DNA of 64,000 nt, from NCBI GenBank assembly GCA_030680415.1, contig JAUXVE010000015.1, positions 35,866 through 99,865 of the forward strand, given 5' to 3'. Below, one piece after another: positions 42,214-51,284 of this stretch. Position numbers and translations under genes: made by a program. Positions within the stretch are counted from its first letter, which is position 1; every line of letters begins with the position of its first letter. Origin of the DNA: Rubrivivax sp. (lineage in GTDB: Bacteria; Pseudomonadota; Gammaproteobacteria; Burkholderiales; Burkholderiaceae_C). The notes under the pieces are model-generated. The model saw only the letters and a program-made list of their open reading frames with translations. It was not told the DNA's origin and made no database searches.

Positions 42214-44700
42214 TCAGGCCTTCTCGACCGTGACCTTGGTCGTGTAATAGCTGCACTGGCCGGTGACGCGGTCGCTCTGGTTGACCGTCACATCGCCGCA
42301 GTGCCCCGGCCCGCGGTCCTTCGCCCAGCGGCCCATCGCCCAGTGGCCGTGCTCCATCGGAAAGACGATGGTGTCCGGCCGCACGCCCTGGAACAGCCGC
42401 ACGCGGCCTTCGATCGCGCCGGCGGTGGACTTGATGCGCACGCGGTCACCGTCACCGATGCTGCGTTTGGCCGCCGTATCCGGGTGCATCTCGATGTAGG
42501 TCTGGTCGCGGCCGCCCATCGTCGGCTGCAGCAGCGAGATCGCCACCGGCAGGTTGGCGCCGCGGCCTTCGGCGTGCAGCGCCACCTTGGGCGTCACCAT
42601 GTGCAGGTCGCCGCCTCCAGGGTGCTTGGGTTCCTCCCAGATCGGGAACATCAGCCTGGCCTTGTCGCGCCCGGTCTTGGCGGCGATCCAGTCGGCCTTG
42701 GCCTCCAGCCAGCCGGAGCGGAACTCGAACTTGCCCGAGGGCGTCTTGAACAGCTTGGCCTTCACGTCCTCGGCCGTCATCGGCCTGGCGTGGGCCTTGC
42801 CGTCCCATTCGAAGAAGTCACCGCGCACTTGCTGCCAGTGGTAGGGGCGCTTGTACCAGACGCCCTTTTCCTTCCAGCTCTCGAAGTCGTTGACGCCGTT
42901 GTCGCCCGGATCCTTCTCGAAGCCCTTGGCCAGGTGGCGGATGACGTTGTCGGTGTCCTTCAGCGCCTTGTAGTACTCGCCCATCGGGCCTTTCATGCGC
43001 TTGCCGATCTCGATCAGCACGTCGCCGTAGTACTTGGTGTCGTACAGCGGCTTGATCGCCGGCACGCGCAACTGCGCCATCGGCCAGCCCTCGAAGGGGT
43101 AGGTCGGCGCATCCTGCATGCGCTCCAGGTAGGTGTGGTCGGGCAGGATGAGGTCGGCCATCATCGCCGTCTCGCCCGGGAAGGGGCTGGTGTCGATGAC
43201 GAACAGTTCCTTCAGCGCCTCTTCCCACTGCTGGCCGTTCGGCGCCGTCCACACCGGGTTGGTCAGGTAGAACATGATGGTGTCGAGCTTGTAGGGCTTG
43301 CCCGCCAGCGAATTGGGGCCCACTTCCTGCAGCATGTTGTTGGCCAGCAGGTAACCGTCCTCGTGGCCTTTCAGGTCGATGCGCGGCTGGGTCTTCCACG
43401 GGCCGTTCTTGGCGTAGTCGTCCAGGTAGGCGTTTTCGTCGACCGGCATCGGCCCGTACGAGGGCCCCATCTGGTACATCAGCCCGCCCTTGGCGAACAG
43501 TGAGCCCACCAGCGCGTTCAGCGAGTGCACGGCCATGCCGTTGAAGATGCCGTTGCTGTGCGCATGCACGCCGCGCTCGAAGAGGGCGATCGCCGGCCGC
43601 GTGGTGCCGAACTCCTGCGCCGTGGCGACGATGTCGCGCTCGAGGATGGTCGTGACCTCGCTGGCCCACTTCGGGTTGCGGTCCTTCAGCTCGACGTTCC
43701 ACCACTCGACCAGGCCCTTGACCCACTTCTCGCTGAAGCTGGCCGGGTCGACCTCCTGCCCGGGCTTGAAGCGGTTGACGCCGTCCTTGAAGTCGCCGAC
43801 GAAGCTCTTCTCCCACAGTCCGCCCACCAGGATGTGGTGCGCGATGGCCAGCGCCAGCGCGCCGTCGGTGCCGGGCTTGACCAGCAGCGCACGGTCGCTG
43901 GCCGCCAGCGTGGTATTCATGTGCACGTCGACCGCGGTGACGCGCGTCTTGGGCGTCTTCTCGCCGCGCATGTAGCCCCACATCTGCATCAGGTAGTTGT
44001 AGGGGCGGAAGGCTTCGAGGAAGCCGCAGCCGAACATCAGCAGCATGTTGGCGTTGCGGTAGTCGTAGGCGTTGTACGAGCCGTTGCCGTCGGTGGCCTG
44101 CTTGGCCTTGATGCCGCCGTCGCTGCACATCGAGCTGTGGCCGATGGCCACGTTGGGCGAACCGTAGAGCTTGCCGAAAGTACCCTGCAGCCCGGCGCAC
44201 GAAGCGCCCCAGCCGCGGCCATAGGCCAATGTGAAGCGGTGGCTTTCGCCCTTGTCGCGCAGTGTCTGCAGGCGCTCGGCAACCGTGTTCAGCGCCTCGT
44301 CCCAGCTGATCGGCACGAATTTCGGGTCCTCGTTGCGCCCCTTCTTCGGGTTGGTGCGCTTCATCGGGCCCTTGAAGCGGTCGGGGTCGTACAGGATGTA
44401 GGTGCCCAGCGGGCCCTTCGGGCACAGCTTGCCGTTGGCGATCGGGTGGTCGGTGTTGCCGTAGATGGCGTGTACGCGGCCGTCGGTGGTGTAGACGTCG
44501 ATGCCGCAGCGCGCCGGGCACTGGTGGCAGATGTTCTTGGTGATCTTGGTCTCGGTCCGCGACGCGGCTGGCGCCTGCGCCTGCGACTCGCGCAGCGTGT
44601 AGCCGCCCACCAGCGAAGCCGCCGCCCCCGAGGTCGCCGTGGTCTGCAGGAAGCGCCGGCGCGACACGGCCGGCTTGAAGATGCGTTCGATCAGGCCCAT
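42214..44700 (-). CDS. arxA: anaerobic arsenite oxidase catalytic subunit
   Basis: Bis-MGD molybdoenzyme of the Arx clade, oxidising As(III) to As(V) in the periplasm. It is 828 aa with a Tat signal (SRRRFLQTT, 13-21). [4Fe-4S] ligands are C58, C61, C65 and C93. GRGWG at 161-165 is the ArxA-type motif, where ArrA has RGRY. The Mo ligand is expected at C192 in GHSSMCSDGG. The C-terminal cofactor region has MEHGHWAMGRW. The gene order arxB2-A-B-C-D and the divergent X-S-R regulators match known arx loci. Related enzymes of this clade can run in reverse, so direction should be tested. Confidence 0.92.
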   Translation of the reverse strand: MGLIERIFKPAVSRRRFLQTTATSGAAASLVGGYTLRESQAQAPAASRTETKITKNICHQCPARCGIDVYTTDGRVHAIYGNTDHPIANGKLCPKGPLGTYILYDPDRFKGPMKRTNPKKGRNEDPKFVPISWDEALNTVAERLQTLRDKGESHRFTLAYGRGWGASCAGLQGTFGKLYGSPNVAIGHSSMCSDGGIKAKQATDGNGSYNAYDYRNANMLLMFGCGFLEAFRPYNYLMQMWGYMRGEKTPKTRVTAVDVHMNTTLAASDRALLVKPGTDGALALAIAHHILVGGLWEKSFVGDFKDGVNRFKPGQEVDPASFSEKWVKGLVEWWNVELKDRNPKWASEVTTILERDIVATAQEFGTTRPAIALFERGVHAHSNGIFNGMAVHSLNALVGSLFAKGGLMYQMGPSYGPMPVDENAYLDDYAKNGPWKTQPRIDLKGHEDGYLLANNMLQEVGPNSLAGKPYKLDTIMFYLTNPVWTAPNGQQWEEALKELFVIDTSPFPGETAMMADLILPDHTYLERMQDAPTYPFEGWPMAQLRVPAIKPLYDTKYYGDVLIEIGKRMKGPMGEYYKALKDTDNVIRHLAKGFEKDPGDNGVNDFESWKEKGVWYKRPYHWQQVRGDFFEWDGKAHARPMTAEDVKAKLFKTPSGKFEFRSGWLEAKADWIAAKTGRDKARLMFPIWEEPKHPGGGDLHMVTPKVALHAEGRGANLPVAISLLQPTMGGRDQTYIEMHPDTAAKRSIGDGDRVRIKSTAGAIEGRVRLFQGVRPDTIVFPMEHGHWAMGRWAKDRGPGHCGDVTVNQSDRVTGQCSYYTTKVTVEKA

Positions 44701-44730
44701 GAGGTGTCTCCTTGGTCTCTTCGGGGTGGG

Positions 44731-45921
44731 TCAGTTCAAGGCGCCGAACAGCTGGCGCCGGGCGTCGTCCATGAAGCGGCGCGACTTCGCGCAGGTCGGG
44801 CACAGCGCAGGCGCTGCGGCCGGCGCCTGCTCTTCGGTCGGTGTGTAGGCATCGCCGCAAGAAGGGCAACGGGCGCGCAGGTGCGAGGCCAGCGTGTGCC
44901 TTCCCGCCGCGCCGCCGTGCGCTGACAGGCTGAGCGCCGTCTCGGGGCAGGCCCGCACGCAGGTGCCGCAGGCGATGCAGCGCTCGCTGGACCATTGCAG
45001 GTGCGCGGCGGCGCCGCCGTCCACCACGGTCAACGCGGCCGTGGGGCACAGCGCCGCGCACATGCGGCGATCGCAGCAGCGCGCATCGGCGTGCAGCTGT
45101 GGGTAGAACTCGGCCGGCATCGCGGTACCCAGGTCTTGCGACAGCCGTTCGAGCGCCAGGCGCTGCCGCTCACGTTCGGGCGCAGGCTGCCGGGCATCGG
45201 CGGGGTAGGCGGCGCGGCCATCGCCACCCATGGGCGTGGCCTGCGCGCGCTGGCGCCCGCTGGGCCTTTCCAGCGCCGCGCGGAAGAAGCGGCGGCGGTC
45301 CAGTGCCGGGGCTTCCTCGGGCGCCGGCGGAATGGCCGCGGGGCGCAGCGTCAGCGGCAGCGGCTCGCGGACCAGCATGGGTCGCCGTTCACTGCCGACG
45401 GATTCGAGCCACAGCGCAGCGGCCGCCAGCGCGCTCGATGCCGGATGCCCGGCCGGCGTGTCCTGGCAGCCCGCCTCGCAACCCTGGCACCAGCCGCGGT
45501 CGACGACCTGCACCTCGATGCCGGCGGCAGCGCGGGCCAACAGATGGCCGGGGGTCAGCGCGCCGAGGCAGGGCAACACCGTCGTTTCGGCACGGTGCGC
45601 CTGCAACGGCACCTTGCGGCACTCGACGCGCCGGGTCATGGGTTCGGCGATCGGCGTCACCGGACCCGCCCAGTCGGCCATCTCGGGCAGAACGAGGGCC
45701 TGCGTGGGACAGACCGCCGTGCAGACACCGCAGCCGGTGCACGCATCGGACAACTCGACGGCCGCGATCGTCACGCTCAGCGCGCGGGCGGGACAGGCGT
45801 CGACGCAGGCGTGACATTGCCCGTGCCGGCTGCGCAGCGGCAGGCAGGCCCCCTCCTCGTGCGTCAGACCGAAGTCGGCACGCAGGCGCAGGTGGATCGG
45901 GGTCTTGTCTCCTGGTCTCAT
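44731..45921 (-). CDS. arxB2: polyferredoxin ArxB2
   Basis: The 396-aa cytoplasmic-type polyferredoxin begins with CHACVDACPARAL and CTGCGVCTAVCPTQAL. A less conserved middle follows with CQGCEAGC. A second pair comes later (RMCAALCPTAAL and CIACGTCVRACPETAL), then a zinc-ribbon-like CPSCGD with CPTCAK. It is NapF/NapG-like and is the first gene of arx operons in known loci; its role is not settled. It starts 40 nt downstream of the predicted transcription start of a sigma54 promoter. Confidence 0.85.
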   Translation of the reverse strand: MRPGDKTPIHLRLRADFGLTHEEGACLPLRSRHGQCHACVDACPARALSVTIAAVELSDACTGCGVCTAVCPTQALVLPEMADWAGPVTPIAEPMTRRVECRKVPLQAHRAETTVLPCLGALTPGHLLARAAAGIEVQVVDRGWCQGCEAGCQDTPAGHPASSALAAAALWLESVGSERRPMLVREPLPLTLRPAAIPPAPEEAPALDRRRFFRAALERPSGRQRAQATPMGGDGRAAYPADARQPAPERERQRLALERLSQDLGTAMPAEFYPQLHADARCCDRRMCAALCPTAALTVVDGGAAAHLQWSSERCIACGTCVRACPETALSLSAHGGAAGRHTLASHLRARCPSCGDAYTPTEEQAPAAAPALCPTCAKSRRFMDDARRQLFGALN

Positions 45922-45971
45922 GGTTCGACGCGATGCGAGGCCGCGTCTCCTTGTGGGGTACACCATGACAA

Positions 45972-45987
45972 TGCAAGGGGGATGCCA
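45972..45987 (-). promoter_or_regulatory. sigma54 (-24/-12) promoter of the arx operon
   Basis: On the minus strand TGGCAT-CCCCC-TTGCA matches the sigma54 consensus TGGCAC-N5-TTGCA with exact spacing and one mismatch. The predicted transcription start is near 45961, about 40 nt before the arxB2 ATG. The divergent arxR encodes a sigma54 activator, which agrees. Confidence 0.85.
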
Positions 45988-46052
45988 GCGGGGCACCGGC
46001 GCGAAAGCCTATATGAATCAACCACTTGGGATGCTTGTCGCGAGCACGCCGC

Positions 46053-46068
46053 GTTACCTGCTGGTAAC
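46053..46068. promoter_or_regulatory. ArxR enhancer site candidate 1
   Basis: The perfect inverted repeat GTTACC-TGCT-GGTAAC is centred about 100 bp upstream of the predicted arxB2 transcription start. It has the same arms as site 2, with a different 4-nt spacer sequence, so the arms are what is conserved. Confidence 0.75.
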
Positions 46069-46095
46069 ACCCGAGGGATTCTCCGGGGCGATCGC

Positions 46096-46111
46096 GTTAC
46101 CCTTCGGTAAC
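46096..46111. promoter_or_regulatory. ArxR enhancer site candidate 2
   Basis: The perfect inverted repeat GTTACC-CTTC-GGTAAC lies 43 bp centre to centre from site 1 (about four helical turns, same face of DNA). It is about 143 bp upstream of the arxB2 start. It ends one base before the arxX ATG, so binding here could also block arxX expression. Confidence 0.75.
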
Positions 46112-46112
46112 C

Positions 46113-47000
46113 ATGGCGCGCTCCAGGCCAAGCTCCGAAACCCCCCGTTTGTCGAACCGGCGGCGCTGTCTGGTGGCTGCCGCGGTCGCGGCGGCGGCGC
46201 CCTTCGTGCGTGCCCAGGCCAACGGTCCGGCCTTGCGCTTCGGCCTGACACCGGTCTTCCTGGACGAACGCGTGCGGCTGCTCAAGCAGTGGCGCGAGCA
46301 CCTGGAAGCGGCGCTCGGCATGCCGGTCGCGTTCGTGCAGCGCAGCACCTATGCCCAGGTGCTCGACCTGCTGCGTGCCGGGCAGGTCCATTTCGCGTGG
46401 ATCTGCGGTTACCCGTACGTGCTGCGGCAGCGGGAGCTGCGCCTGGTGGCGGTGCCGCAATGGCACGGCCGGCCGCTGTACCAGAGCTACCTCGTCGTCG
46501 ACGCGGCGGGCCCAGCGGCCGAACTGCGCGATCTGCGGGGCCGCAGCTTCGCCTATTCGGATCCCTTGTCCAATTCCGGTTTCCTGTATGTGCAGCACCT
46601 GTTGCGCGGCCAGGGGCAGGATCCGGGGCGTTTCTTCGCGCGCAGCTTCTTCACGCACTCGCACCGCCATGTCGTCGAGGCGGTCGCCGAGGGCCTGGCC
46701 GACGCCGGCGCCGTGGACGGCTACGTCTGGGAAACGCTGGCCGAATTGAACCCCGCGCTGACCGCGCGTACGCGCGTCATCCACAAGTCCCCGGACTTCG
46801 GCTTCCCGCCCATCGTCGCGGCGGCCCATGTCGGCGCGGAACTGCTGCAGTCCTTCGCCAGCGCACTGTTCGACATGCCCGCGCAGGCAGCGGGGCGCGC
46901 GGTCCTCGCCGACCTGCGACTCGACCGCTTCGTGACCGCCGCGCCGTCGCTGTTCCGCAGCATTGCCGACATGGCGCGCGGCCAGGGTTCCGCAGCCTGA
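46113..47000 (+). CDS. arxX: PhnD-like periplasmic sensor protein (ArxX)
   Basis: The 295-aa phosphonate-binding-protein-family receptor has signal RRRCLVAAAVAAAAPFVRAQA, then RFGLTPVFLDERVRLLKQW, WICGYPYVLR, SYLVVD, and the ligand-pocket region FAYSDPLSNSGFLYV. AioX and ArxX of this family sense arsenite for the partner kinase. Cysteine appears in the mature part only in WICGYP, relevant because arsenite binding can use Cys. The ATG at 46113 sits directly after an enhancer-like repeat, so the true start may be a little further in. Confidence 0.85.
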   Translation: MARSRPSSETPRLSNRRRCLVAAAVAAAAPFVRAQANGPALRFGLTPVFLDERVRLLKQWREHLEAALGMPVAFVQRSTYAQVLDLLRAGQVHFAWICGYPYVLRQRELRLVAVPQWHGRPLYQSYLVVDAAGPAAELRDLRGRSFAYSDPLSNSGFLYVQHLLRGQGQDPGRFFARSFFTHSHRHVVEAVAEGLADAGAVDGYVWETLAELNPALTARTRVIHKSPDFGFPPIVAAAHVGAELLQSFASALFDMPAQAAGRAVLADLRLDRFVTAAPSLFRSIADMARGQGSAA

Positions 47001-47007
47001 GCCCCCG

Positions 47008-48534
47008 ATGGCCGCCGCAGCACCCGGCTTCGCCTCGACCTTCGGCTACCGCCTCAAGGTGCCGCTGGCCTTGACGGCGGTGGCGCTGGTGTCGGGCATC
47101 CTGGTGGCGGCGACGACCTACATGCTCGTCGACCGCCACGTCGAGACGAATGCCGAAGCCGAGACGCAGCGCCTGGCCGGCACGCTGGCGCGCGCACTGG
47201 CGCAGCCCGTCCTGCGCGACGATGTCTGGCAGGCCTTCCAGATGCTGCGTGCCGCCACGCAGCCGGCGCAAGGCGCGGCAGCGGCGCAGGCGGTGCAGGT
47301 CGTGGCGATCGACGTCAACGGCCAGGTCTTTGCCTCGCCCAGCCCGCGTGTGCACCCGCTCGGGCAGCACCTGAGTGGCCTGCCCGAGCCGCTGGCGCAA
47401 GCGGCGCGCCGTGTCCTGGAGAGTTCACCGCCGGCCCCGGCGCGGGTGGCGGTGGCCGAAACCGGCATGCTGGTGCTCGCCGCACCGATCATCGGTGAAG
47501 AGGATGCGCTGCTCGGCGTCGTGCTGGCCAGCCACCCGCGTGCACTCACCGATGCGCAGCGCGCGGCGGTGATCCGACAACTGGTCGTGCTCGGCGCCGT
47601 GGCTGTGCTGGTCGTCGCGCTGGCCGGCGGCGCCATCGGCCTGCGCATGACGGCACCGCTGGCGCGCCTGCGCGAGGTCATGCAGGCGGCACCGCGGCGC
47701 GGCGTCGGCCAGGCCGCCGCAACGCGCCAGGAACTCGACCCCGTCTGTGCGCGCAGCGACGAGGTCGGCGAGCTCGGCCGCAGCTTCGCGGCCATGATGG
47801 ACCAGATCGCCGCCCAGCAGGAACTGGAGCGCCACATGCTCGAGGCCGAGCGCATGGCCAGCATCGGCCAGCTCACCGCCGGCATCGCGCACGAGGTCAA
47901 CAACCCGCTCGGCGGCATGCTCGCCGCGATCGAGAACCGGCGCCTGCGCGGTGGCGTCGACGAGGCCACGGCGCGCACGCTGGCGCTGCTGGAACGCGGC
48001 TTGCGCCAGGTGCACGACACGGTGCAGGCGCTGCTCAACGAGGCGCGCAGCGAGCGCCATCCGCTCACCGCGGCCGACCTGCGCGACCTGGAGCTGCTGC
48101 TGCGCCCCGAGGCCGAGCATGCGCGCTGCGGCCTGCATTGGCAGGTGGCCCTGCCGCAGGCCGACCTGGCCGCCGTTCCGGTGCGCCAAGTGATGCTGAA
48201 CCTGACGCTCAATGCCATCGCCGCGGCGGGCAGGAACGGTGAAGTGAAGGTGTGGTCGCAGGAAACGCCCGACGCCTGGCAGGTCTGGGTGGGCAACACC
48301 GGCGTGCCGCTCGACGCCGCCAAGCTGTCGGCCTTGGCGCAGGGCAGCGAGAGATCGGCCGAGGGCCGGCTCGGCCTGGGCCTGTGGATCACGGCGCGCA
48401 TCCTGCATACCCTGGACGGCAGCCTGCGGCTCGCCCCCGCCGAGGCGCCGCTGTCGACCGTGCTGGTGGCGGCTTTCGGCCTGCCGCCGGACCTTGTCCC
48501 GGCACCTTCGGTTCCTGGTTCTGACAAAACATGA
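47008..48534 (+). CDS. arxS: sensor histidine kinase (ArxS)
   Basis: The 508-aa membrane kinase has one helix near residues 15-40, a periplasmic domain of about 150 residues, a second helix (VVLGAVAVLVVALAGGAIGL) and a HAMP-like linker. An H-box follows with the phospho-acceptor His (GIAHEVNNPLGG), then the N-box (LNLTLNAIAA) and the G-box (RLGLGLWI). It would relay the ArxX signal to the regulator encoded next. It overlaps arxR by 4 nt. Confidence 0.87.
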   Translation: MAAAAPGFASTFGYRLKVPLALTAVALVSGILVAATTYMLVDRHVETNAEAETQRLAGTLARALAQPVLRDDVWQAFQMLRAATQPAQGAAAAQAVQVVAIDVNGQVFASPSPRVHPLGQHLSGLPEPLAQAARRVLESSPPAPARVAVAETGMLVLAAPIIGEEDALLGVVLASHPRALTDAQRAAVIRQLVVLGAVAVLVVALAGGAIGLRMTAPLARLREVMQAAPRRGVGQAAATRQELDPVCARSDEVGELGRSFAAMMDQIAAQQELERHMLEAERMASIGQLTAGIAHEVNNPLGGMLAAIENRRLRGGVDEATARTLALLERGLRQVHDTVQALLNEARSERHPLTAADLRDLELLLRPEAEHARCGLHWQVALPQADLAAVPVRQVMLNLTLNAIAAAGRNGEVKVWSQETPDAWQVWVGNTGVPLDAAKLSALAQGSERSAEGRLGLGLWITARILHTLDGSLRLAPAEAPLSTVLVAAFGLPPDLVPAPSVPGSDKT

Positions 48535-49883
48535 CCCCTAGCGTCGCCTTGATCGAAGACGATCCCCTGATGGGTGAGTCGCTCAGTGAACGCCTGCAGC
48601 TCGAGGGTTTTGCGTGCCGGTGGTGGCGCAGCGGCGCCGAGGCGCTGGCTGCGGCGGCGCAAGACGACGGGGTTCCGGCCGCGGTGGTCAGCGACATCCG
48701 GCTGACGGACATCGAAGGCCCCGAACTGATGGTCAGGCTGCCCGCGGCCTGGCAGGCGCGGCCGTGGATCTTCATCACCGGCTACGGCACCAGCGCGCAG
48801 CGCGAGGCCCTGCTGGCCCGCGGTGTGGCCGACTTCTTCACCAAGCCGCTGGACATGGACCGGCTGCTGCGGCGCCTGCGCGCGCTGCAGCCGCCACCCG
48901 CCTTGGTGGCCGATGCGGCAGCGACCCGCCCGGACTGCCCGCTGGGCATCTCGGGTGAAATGCGCCGCCTGCACGCCATGGTGTCGCGCCTGGGCGCGCA
49001 TTGGGACTCGGTACTCATCACCGGGGATTCCGGGGCCGGCAAGGAGGAACTGGCGCGCTGCCTGCACCGCGAGTCCGCGGGTGCCGACGCGCCTTTCGTG
49101 GCCGTCAATGCCGCTTCGCTGCCCGAGTCGCTGATCGAGGCCGAGCTGTTCGGCTACGAGAGGGGCGCGTTCACCGGCGCCACCCGCACCCACCGCGGCA
49201 AGTTCGAGCAGGCCCACGGCGGCACCCTGTTCCTGGACGAGATCGGCGACATGCCGCAGGCCCTGCAGGCCCGTCTGCTGCGTGTGCTGCAGGACCGCAA
49301 GGTGACTCGCCTGGGCAGCGAGCAGGCCTTGCCGGTACGGGTGCGGCTGATCTTCGCCACCCACCGCCGGCTCAACGACGAAGTGCGGGCCGGGCGCTTC
49401 CGCGAAGACTTGTACTACCGCATCAACGTGGTTCATCTGCACGTGCCGCCGCTGCGCGAGCGGCCGGAAGACGTGGCCTGGCTGGCGCAGCGTTTCGTCG
49501 ACGCCTGGAACACCGCGCATCCGACAGCGCCCAGGGTGCTCGGCGCCGACGCGGAGCAGGCGCTGCTGCGCCGGGCCTGGCCCGGCAACGTGCGCGAACT
49601 GCGCAACGCGATCGAGCGGGCCTGCCTGCTGTCGGAGACCCAGCGCATCGAGGTCTCGCTGCTGCGCGACGAGGGCGAGCCCGACGACACCTCTGGCGCA
49701 TCGGCGAGCATCGCCGTCGCCGCACCGATGCCGCGCCTCGAGGACTTCCTGCGCCTGCAGGAGCGCGAATTCATCCGCCAGGCCTTGCAGCGCCACGACT
49801 TCCAGATCGGCGTCACGGCCGATGCGCTGGGCATCAGCCGCAAGAGCCTGTGGGAGCGCATGAAGCGTCTGGCGATCGGTTGA
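48531..49883 (+). CDS. arxR: sigma54-dependent response regulator (ArxR)
   Basis: The 450-aa NtrC-type activator has a receiver domain (about 1-120) with acidic pocket EDD and the phospho-Asp in VVSDIRLTD. The AAA+ domain (about 140-375) has Walker [12 protein letters not shown] and the sigma54-contact loop GAFTGA, with LFLDEIGD as Walker B. The C-terminal Fis-type HTH is [18 protein letters not shown]. It should act at the GTTACC-N4-GGTAAC repeats and the -24/-12 promoter of arxB2. The combination with a PhnD-type sensor parallels AioX-S-R and ArxX-S-R, not the LuxR-type TtrSR. Confidence 0.9.
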   Translation: MTPSVALIEDDPLMGESLSERLQLEGFACRWWRSGAEALAAAAQDDGVPAAVVSDIRLTDIEGPELMVRLPAAWQARPWIFITGYGTSAQREALLARGVADFFTKPLDMDRLLRRLRALQPPPALVADAAATRPDCPLGISGEMRRLHAMVSRLGAHWDSVLITGDSGAGKEELARCLHRESAGADAPFVAVNAASLPESLIEAELFGYERGAFTGATRTHRGKFEQAHGGTLFLDEIGDMPQALQARLLRVLQDRKVTRLGSEQALPVRVRLIFATHRRLNDEVRAGRFREDLYYRINVVHLHVPPLRERPEDVAWLAQRFVDAWNTAHPTAPRVLGADAEQALLRRAWPGNVRELRNAIERACLLSETQRIEVSLLRDEGEPDDTSGASASIAVAAPMPRLEDFLRLQEREFIRQALQRHDFQIGVTADALGISRKSLWERMKRLAIG

Positions 49884-49967
49884 GCCCCGGCGGGAGTCGA
49901 CGCGCGGCGCAGTGCGGATTCGTCGGGTGCGTCGCTGCCGCCGCGTCGGCGTCGTGCAGGCGGCTGG

Positions 49968-51284
49968 TCAGAAGTAAAGGCGCAGCCGCAGTTCCAGCCG
50001 GTCGGAGGCGGGCTTCTCGCCGAATTCGCTGCCCTCGCGGCCGCGCGTGAAGATGGCGCGCAGCCGCAGTTCCACGTTCTGCCAGCCGGTGTAAACGACC
50101 TCCGGCGTCAGCTGGAAGCTGCTGTCGCGCAGGTTGACGATGGTCGTCAGCGACGGCGTCAGGTAGAGCCAGTCGAAAGGATCCTTGGCGCTGATGCGCA
50201 GATAGGCATAGTCGCGCCCGGGATTGGCGCGGCCGTAGCCGGCCTGTGCCAGCGAGCGCGCCAGCGCCTGCAGGCCTTGTCCGCCGCCGGCGGCAAAGGC
50301 CTCGTCGAGCAGGCCGTAGAAGCGCGCAAGCTGCGCCTCGTCATAGCCGGCGCCGTTGCGGTACAGCTCGCCCAGCACGGTGATTTCGTTGTCGGTGAGA
50401 TATCGCGCCCCGAGCAGCCAGCTGTCCAGGTTGCGGATTTCGCTGCTCACCTTGCCGTCGGGCTGCAGTGTGCGGCGCGTGGCGCCGATGCTGCGCGCCC
50501 ATTCGCCATGCACTTCGAGTTGCGAGCCCAGGTTGCGCGAGAAGTCCAGGCCCCAGCGTTGCGGGCGGCTGCCTTTGGCGGCCCACAGCAGGTCGATGTC
50601 GGTGTCGGCCAGCAGCAAGTACAGCTTGGCGCCGGGATTGGCGTGCGAGCCGGCGCCGTAGTCGCGATTCAGCTCGTCGTCCACCGGCAGCAGCACCGGC
50701 GTGAAGCCCACCGCAGCCAGCGTGCCGGGCAGGCTCTTCACCCAGTCGGCGCTGGCCATCACGAAGCCTTCGCGCGAAAGTGCCGGGTCGTTGGGGTCCT
50801 TGGGCCGCTCGTAGAAGGCCACCGGGTTCCACGCATAACCCTTGCCCCAGCGCTGCACCTGCTTGCCCAGGTCGAAGACCAGTCCCTGCGTGGGGCTGGC
50901 GCGCAAGCCGGCTTCCAGCCACTGGCCGGTGCTCGTGGTCTGGGTTTCGTCGGTGGCAGCCGTGCCGCTGGCGCGGGCGTAGGCGGTGAAGATGCCGTGC
51001 GTGAACTTGCCGCCGGCTTCGAAGGCGGCGGTGGCGCGGTTCAGCGCGTCGCGTGGGGACCCTTGCGGAAAGGACAGCGGAAACAAGGCGGCGTCCTCGC
51101 GCAGCCGCAAATGCTCGGCGCGGGCTTCGCCGAAACCGTCGAAGGCATACGGGCGGGCCTCGATCTCGGCGAGGTCGAAGCTGTAGTCGGCGGCCAGGGC
51201 GGCGCTGCCGACCCAAGCGCCGGCCAGCGCGGCAGCGAGCCGCACGGACCCGCATGCCGCGCGCGCCCAGCGCCCCGCTTTCAC
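49968..51284 (-). CDS. outer-membrane beta-barrel protein of an ABC export cluster
   Basis: The 438-aa protein has a signal peptide (SVRLAAALAGAWVGSAALA) and alternating beta strands, ending in LRLRLYF with a C-terminal Phe as outer-membrane barrels require. Sequence style (GKQVQRWGKGYAWNPVAFY) resembles DUF1302-like or other porin-like proteins, but I cannot name it. GTG start 51284 overlaps the LolA-like stop by 4 nt. It is the last gene of a four-gene unit. Confidence 0.72.
   Translation of the reverse strand: MKAGRWARAACGSVRLAAALAGAWVGSAALAADYSFDLAEIEARPYAFDGFGEARAEHLRLREDAALFPLSFPQGSPRDALNRATAAFEAGGKFTHGIFTAYARASGTAATDETQTTSTGQWLEAGLRASPTQGLVFDLGKQVQRWGKGYAWNPVAFYERPKDPNDPALSREGFVMASADWVKSLPGTLAAVGFTPVLLPVDDELNRDYGAGSHANPGAKLYLLLADTDIDLLWAAKGSRPQRWGLDFSRNLGSQLEVHGEWARSIGATRRTLQPDGKVSSEIRNLDSWLLGARYLTDNEITVLGELYRNGAGYDEAQLARFYGLLDEAFAAGGGQGLQALARSLAQAGYGRANPGRDYAYLRISAKDPFDWLYLTPSLTTIVNLRDSSFQLTPEVVYTGWQNVELRLRAIFTRGREGSEFGEKPASDRLELRLRLYF

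Noticed and set aside
46963..47007. Longer arxS start at 46963
   Set aside because: It would overlap the arxX C-terminus and adds residues without family resemblance; the ATG at 47008 places the first membrane helix correctly.
47118..49796. 892-aa minus-strand frame across arxS-arxR
   Set aside because: Shadow of two genes with complete catalytic motifs on the plus strand.
46113..49883. TtrS/TtrR-type tetrathionate regulators
   Set aside because: TtrR is a LuxR-type regulator; here the regulator is NtrC-type with GAFTGA and the sensor is a separate PhnD-like protein, as in AioXSR/ArxXSR.
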